Source of the DNA: an uncultured bacterium
Lineage (GTDB): Bacteria; Planctomycetota; GCA-002687715
Length of the DNA: 64,000 bases
Direction: 5' to 3'
Assembly: GCA_902826835.1 (NCBI GenBank)
Contig: CADEGH010000021.1
Span: forward strand, 35,147 to 99,146
The notes beneath the pieces were generated by a model that saw only the letters and a program-made list of their open reading frames with translations, was not told the DNA's origin and ran no database searches. Position 1 is the stretch's first letter, and the number at the start of each line of letters is the position of its first letter. Shown here piece after piece: positions 61,808 to 64,000 of this stretch. Made by a program: the position numbers and the translations under genes.

Positions 61808-63367
61808 ATGAATCACCCCTCAGAGCGCGATCGCGACGAGGATCGCCCCCACGACGAAGAGCGCCTGCATGGCGATGGGGAACCGGTGACGCCGGAGGCT
61901 CCGCCGCACGATCTCGTCTGGGACGAGGTGCGCGACCTGAGCGATGAGCCCGTCCGCTTCGATCCCGACAGCGAGGCTGGCTTTGAATCGCTGGACCCGG
62001 AGAGCGAGCCGGCCGCGCCCGAAGGCGCCCCGGCACGGGAGGGCGAACGGCGAGATCGGGGCGACCGGGATCGCGAACGGCGTGGCCGGCGACGGCCCAT
62101 GGGTGCTACGGATGTCGAGGAACTCGGCGCCAGCAGTGGAATCGATGTCTTGGAGTTGCCGTCCGAGCGTAGACCTCGCAAAGCGGGTGCGCTCGAGCCC
62201 GGTCTGACTCTCAAGGACCTGCTGCCCTTCCTGCGTCCCCCGCGGACGGTGCTGGTGCTCGGCGCCACCACTGGCAACGGTCACAATCGTTCGGCGGCCG
62301 CGCTCGTCGAGGCATTCAAGGGTCTCGACCGCAATCTGATCGTGCGGGATGCCGATCTGATCGACCTTTTGGACAAGTCGTACCGCCCGGCGTTCGTGCG
62401 GGCATTGCTCGAAGACTACGCTCGTCATCCTTCCTCCTTCGGCAATCCCTTCGAAACGGTCGAAGCCGACGGTGAAGCCACGCCTTCCACCGACTTGGAC
62501 GAGGTCTTGGCGCGGGGATTTGCCGATCGCTTCGAGCAAATCGCGGTCGAACGGCGTCCTGATTTCCTCGTCTGCACCCACTGGCTGCCCTTCAAGAGCC
62601 TCGAGCGCTTGAAAGCCGCGGGCCGACTGACGGCGCCGGTGAGCGCGGTCATTCCCGACCCCGATCTCTGCGAGCGCTGGATCAGCCCGGTCGTGTCAAG
62701 CTGGTTCGTGGCGAACGACACGGTGAAGGCGCGCTTGCAAAAACGCGGAGTCGACGCGGCCGACATTGTGGTGATCGGAGTACCGGTCGCCCCGGCGTTT
62801 GCCGCCGGATTCGACCGCGAGCAGGTGGCGAGGGAATTGGGGCTGCGGCCGCAAATTCCGGTGGTGCTGCTTCGCCCGGGCGGCATCGGTTCGACCGAGC
62901 GCATCCTGGCGGTGGCCAAGTCGCTGCTCGAGGCCAATGCTCCAATCAATCTGCTCGTGGTAGCCGGCAAGAACGACCGTCTCCGCGAAGAAGTGGAGAA
63001 GCTCGAAGCGCAAAAGGGCAGTTCGATCAAGGCGTTTGGCTTCGTCGACAACATCCGGGACCTCATGGGGGTCGCCGATTTGCTGATCACCCGGGCGAGC
63101 CCCCACACCGTGGCGGAAGCCCAGGCGGCGCGTCTTCCGATGGTCATTCTCAGGCCGTCGCCCGGCCTCGAAGACCGTGTTGCCGACCGGATGGTCGCTC
63201 GCGGTTGTGCGGTCAAGGCGTACTCCGAGGAGGATCTCGACCTCGCGGTGAAGGACCTGGTGCGCAATCGCCGAAGCCTGCAGGAGATGCAGGAGGCGGC
63301 CGCCAAAGGCACGCGGGCGGATGCCGCGTTGGTCGCGGTCGATCGCATCTCGCGCCTCGTGCGCTGA
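61808..63367 (+). CDS. MGDG-synthase/UgtP-like glycosyltransferase with disordered N-terminal extension
   Basis: The 519-residue protein has about 135 N-terminal residues rich in Asp, Glu, Arg and Pro (ERRDRGDRDRERRGRRRP), then a GT28-type fold. The MGDG-synthase domain starts at VLVLGATTGNGHNRSAAALV (TGNGHN at 155-160); the C-terminal nucleotide-sugar domain contains LRPGGIGSTERILAV and LLITRASPHTVAEAQAARLP. It would glycosylate diacylglycerol or a related lipid at the inner membrane face. ATG 61808 has GGAG 9 nt upstream. The charged extension is not found in typical UgtP/MGD1 proteins. Confidence 0.82.
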   Translation: MNHPSERDRDEDRPHDEERLHGDGEPVTPEAPPHDLVWDEVRDLSDEPVRFDPDSEAGFESLDPESEPAAPEGAPAREGERRDRGDRDRERRGRRRPMGATDVEELGASSGIDVLELPSERRPRKAGALEPGLTLKDLLPFLRPPRTVLVLGATTGNGHNRSAAALVEAFKGLDRNLIVRDADLIDLLDKSYRPAFVRALLEDYARHPSSFGNPFETVEADGEATPSTDLDEVLARGFADRFEQIAVERRPDFLVCTHWLPFKSLERLKAAGRLTAPVSAVIPDPDLCERWISPVVSSWFVANDTVKARLQKRGVDAADIVVIGVPVAPAFAAGFDREQVARELGLRPQIPVVLLRPGGIGSTERILAVAKSLLEANAPINLLVVAGKNDRLREEVEKLEAQKGSSIKAFGFVDNIRDLMGVADLLITRASPHTVAEAQAARLPMVILRPSPGLEDRVADRMVARGCAVKAYSEEDLDLAVKDLVRNRRSLQEMQEAAAKGTRADAALVAVDRISRLVR

Positions 63368-63376
63368 TTCGACGCC

Positions 63377-64000
63377 GTGAGTTTCGTCCTTGAGACACGC
63401 GAGGCGCTCCTTCAGGGGAGCGCCTCGGTGCGGGATCTCTCCACCGCCTTCCGCATGGAGGGGGAAGCCCGCTTGCAACTCGCTCTGCATGCGACGGGAC
63501 GAGTGTCGAGGGGGGAGCGGCCGATCGTGGCCGCGCTGCGCACACTCATCCGCGCCCTCGAGATCAAATTGGGGATCGACCGCTGGTGCCTGGCCTACGG
63601 ACAGAGCCCCGACGATCTCTCTTCTCGTGCCATCTGGGAGTCGATGCCGAAAAGCCTCCGATCGAGGCTCCAAGGTGGGACCCTTGCGGAATTGGCACTG
63701 GCGCTCTCCTATCTCGCCACTCCGATTCCTCGCGACCGCCGCGTGCTCCCGGCCCTCGTACGCGACCAGAGTCCGGCCGCGATTCCGGCGGTGACCTTGA
63801 TGGTCTCCCTCTCCGCCCAAGATCTCGCCCAATCCCTGGACGACTGGATCGCCGCCGCCCCCGATGCTCTCGGCCTGTGGGTGGCCGACCCGAGCCTGGG
63901 GGTGCGCTTCAATCTCTCTCGTCACGGCGTGCGCTTCCGCGCCCACCATCCCGTCATCCACGCCGCCCTGCTCGAACGCTGCCGTAAGAGTGGCATTGAC
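63377..64000 (+). CDS. Unrecognised gene, truncated by the window end
   Basis: An open frame of 208 codons from GTG 63377 (MSFVLETREALLQGSASVRDL) runs off the window without a stop. The visible part is helical and Leu/Ala/Arg-rich with LRTLIRALEIKLGIDRWCLAYG and LAELALALSYL; no family recognised. It starts 9 bp after the glycosyltransferase stop. A 10-bp hairpin lies within the first codons, so GTG 63429 is an alternative start. Confidence 0.55.
   Translation, partial: MSFVLETREALLQGSASVRDLSTAFRMEGEARLQLALHATGRVSRGERPIVAALRTLIRALEIKLGIDRWCLAYGQSPDDLSSRAIWESMPKSLRSRLQGGTLAELALALSYLATPIPRDRRVLPALVRDQSPAAIPAVTLMVSLSAQDLAQSLDDWIAAAPDALGLWVADPSLGVRFNLSRHGVRFRAHHPVIHAALLERCRKSGID
63401..63426. repeat. 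Perfect 10-bp inverted repeat at the start of the last gene
   Basis: GAGGCGCTCC and GGAGCGCCTC enclose TTCAGG, 33 bp after the glycosyltransferase stop. It may attenuate or terminate transcription, or limit translation of the downstream frame. Confidence 0.4.

Overview
The window is a GC-rich bacterial chromosome segment with tightly packed genes, many of them joined by 1-8 bp start/stop overlaps. Its gene content best fits a member of the Planctomycetota, probably not one of the well-studied genera. Pointers are several large exported proteins without clear relatives, HEAT-repeat exported proteins, a very large alpha-2-macroglobulin with TPR repeats, FHA and Ser/Thr kinase signalling, and DnaJ-type zinc-finger motifs in an exported protein. 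This assignment is an inference from gene content; there is no rRNA or marker gene here. I see no insertion sequence, prophage, integrase or CRISPR array.

Layout. 0-3.2 kb: a BtuF-like protein, a DUF1624 membrane protein, and a coupled isochorismatase-fold hydrolase/thioesterase pair. 3.2-5.5 kb (minus): lipB, an acyl-CoA dehydrogenase and a small membrane protein. 5.6-6.9 kb: an EAL-HDOD protein. 7.0-14.4 kb (minus): a seven-gene operon, lipA - E1alpha - E1beta - E2 - second E1alpha - lpd - HExxH metallopeptidase, behind a recognisable promoter. The E1 subunits resemble branched-chain 2-oxoacid dehydrogenase. With the acyl-CoA dehydrogenase and a Glu/Leu/Phe/Val dehydrogenase at 53-54 kb, the window holds much of a branched-chain amino-acid oxidation route plus the lipoate synthesis it needs.

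14.6-31 kb is dominated by exported proteins: a HEAT protein, a beta-helix-like protein, a paralogous pair sharing a C-terminal domain, a TraB-like protein, a carboxypeptidase-regulatory-like giant, and a bleomycin-hydrolase-like peptidase with an altered active site. tRNA-Ala(CGC) and tRNA-Val(CAC), each with promoter and terminator, lie among them. 31-39.6 kb: an RlmD-type methyltransferase, an exported thermonuclease, a rhodanese, aroA and a glycerophosphodiesterase. It also holds a four-gene minus-strand operon containing an apparent amidohydrolase pseudoenzyme. That protein has an Arg/Asp/Pro-rich N-terminus and a very acidic tail, and its only well-placed start codon is ATT.

39.7-49.6 kb: a 2629-residue alpha-2-macroglobulin with an intact thioester and an apparent end-to-end module duplication, then a HEAT protein, a ferredoxin and a Ser/Thr kinase. 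49.7-54.4 kb (minus): sdhCAB and the amino-acid dehydrogenase. 55-57 kb: an AbiE-type toxin and antitoxin pair, unusually convergent, with a palindrome over the antitoxin promoter and an inverted second copy 114 bp away. 57-61 kb: an exported protein with a possible secretin N0/STN-like segment, diverging from a coupled pair (zinc-finger exported protein and FHA transmembrane protein). 61.8-64 kb: an MGDG-synthase-like glycosyltransferase and a partial gene.

The best candidates for something undescribed are the 34.3-37.5 kb pseudo-amidohydrolase operon, the convergent AbiE locus with its operator pair, and the zinc-finger/FHA membrane pair at 58.6-61.3 kb.
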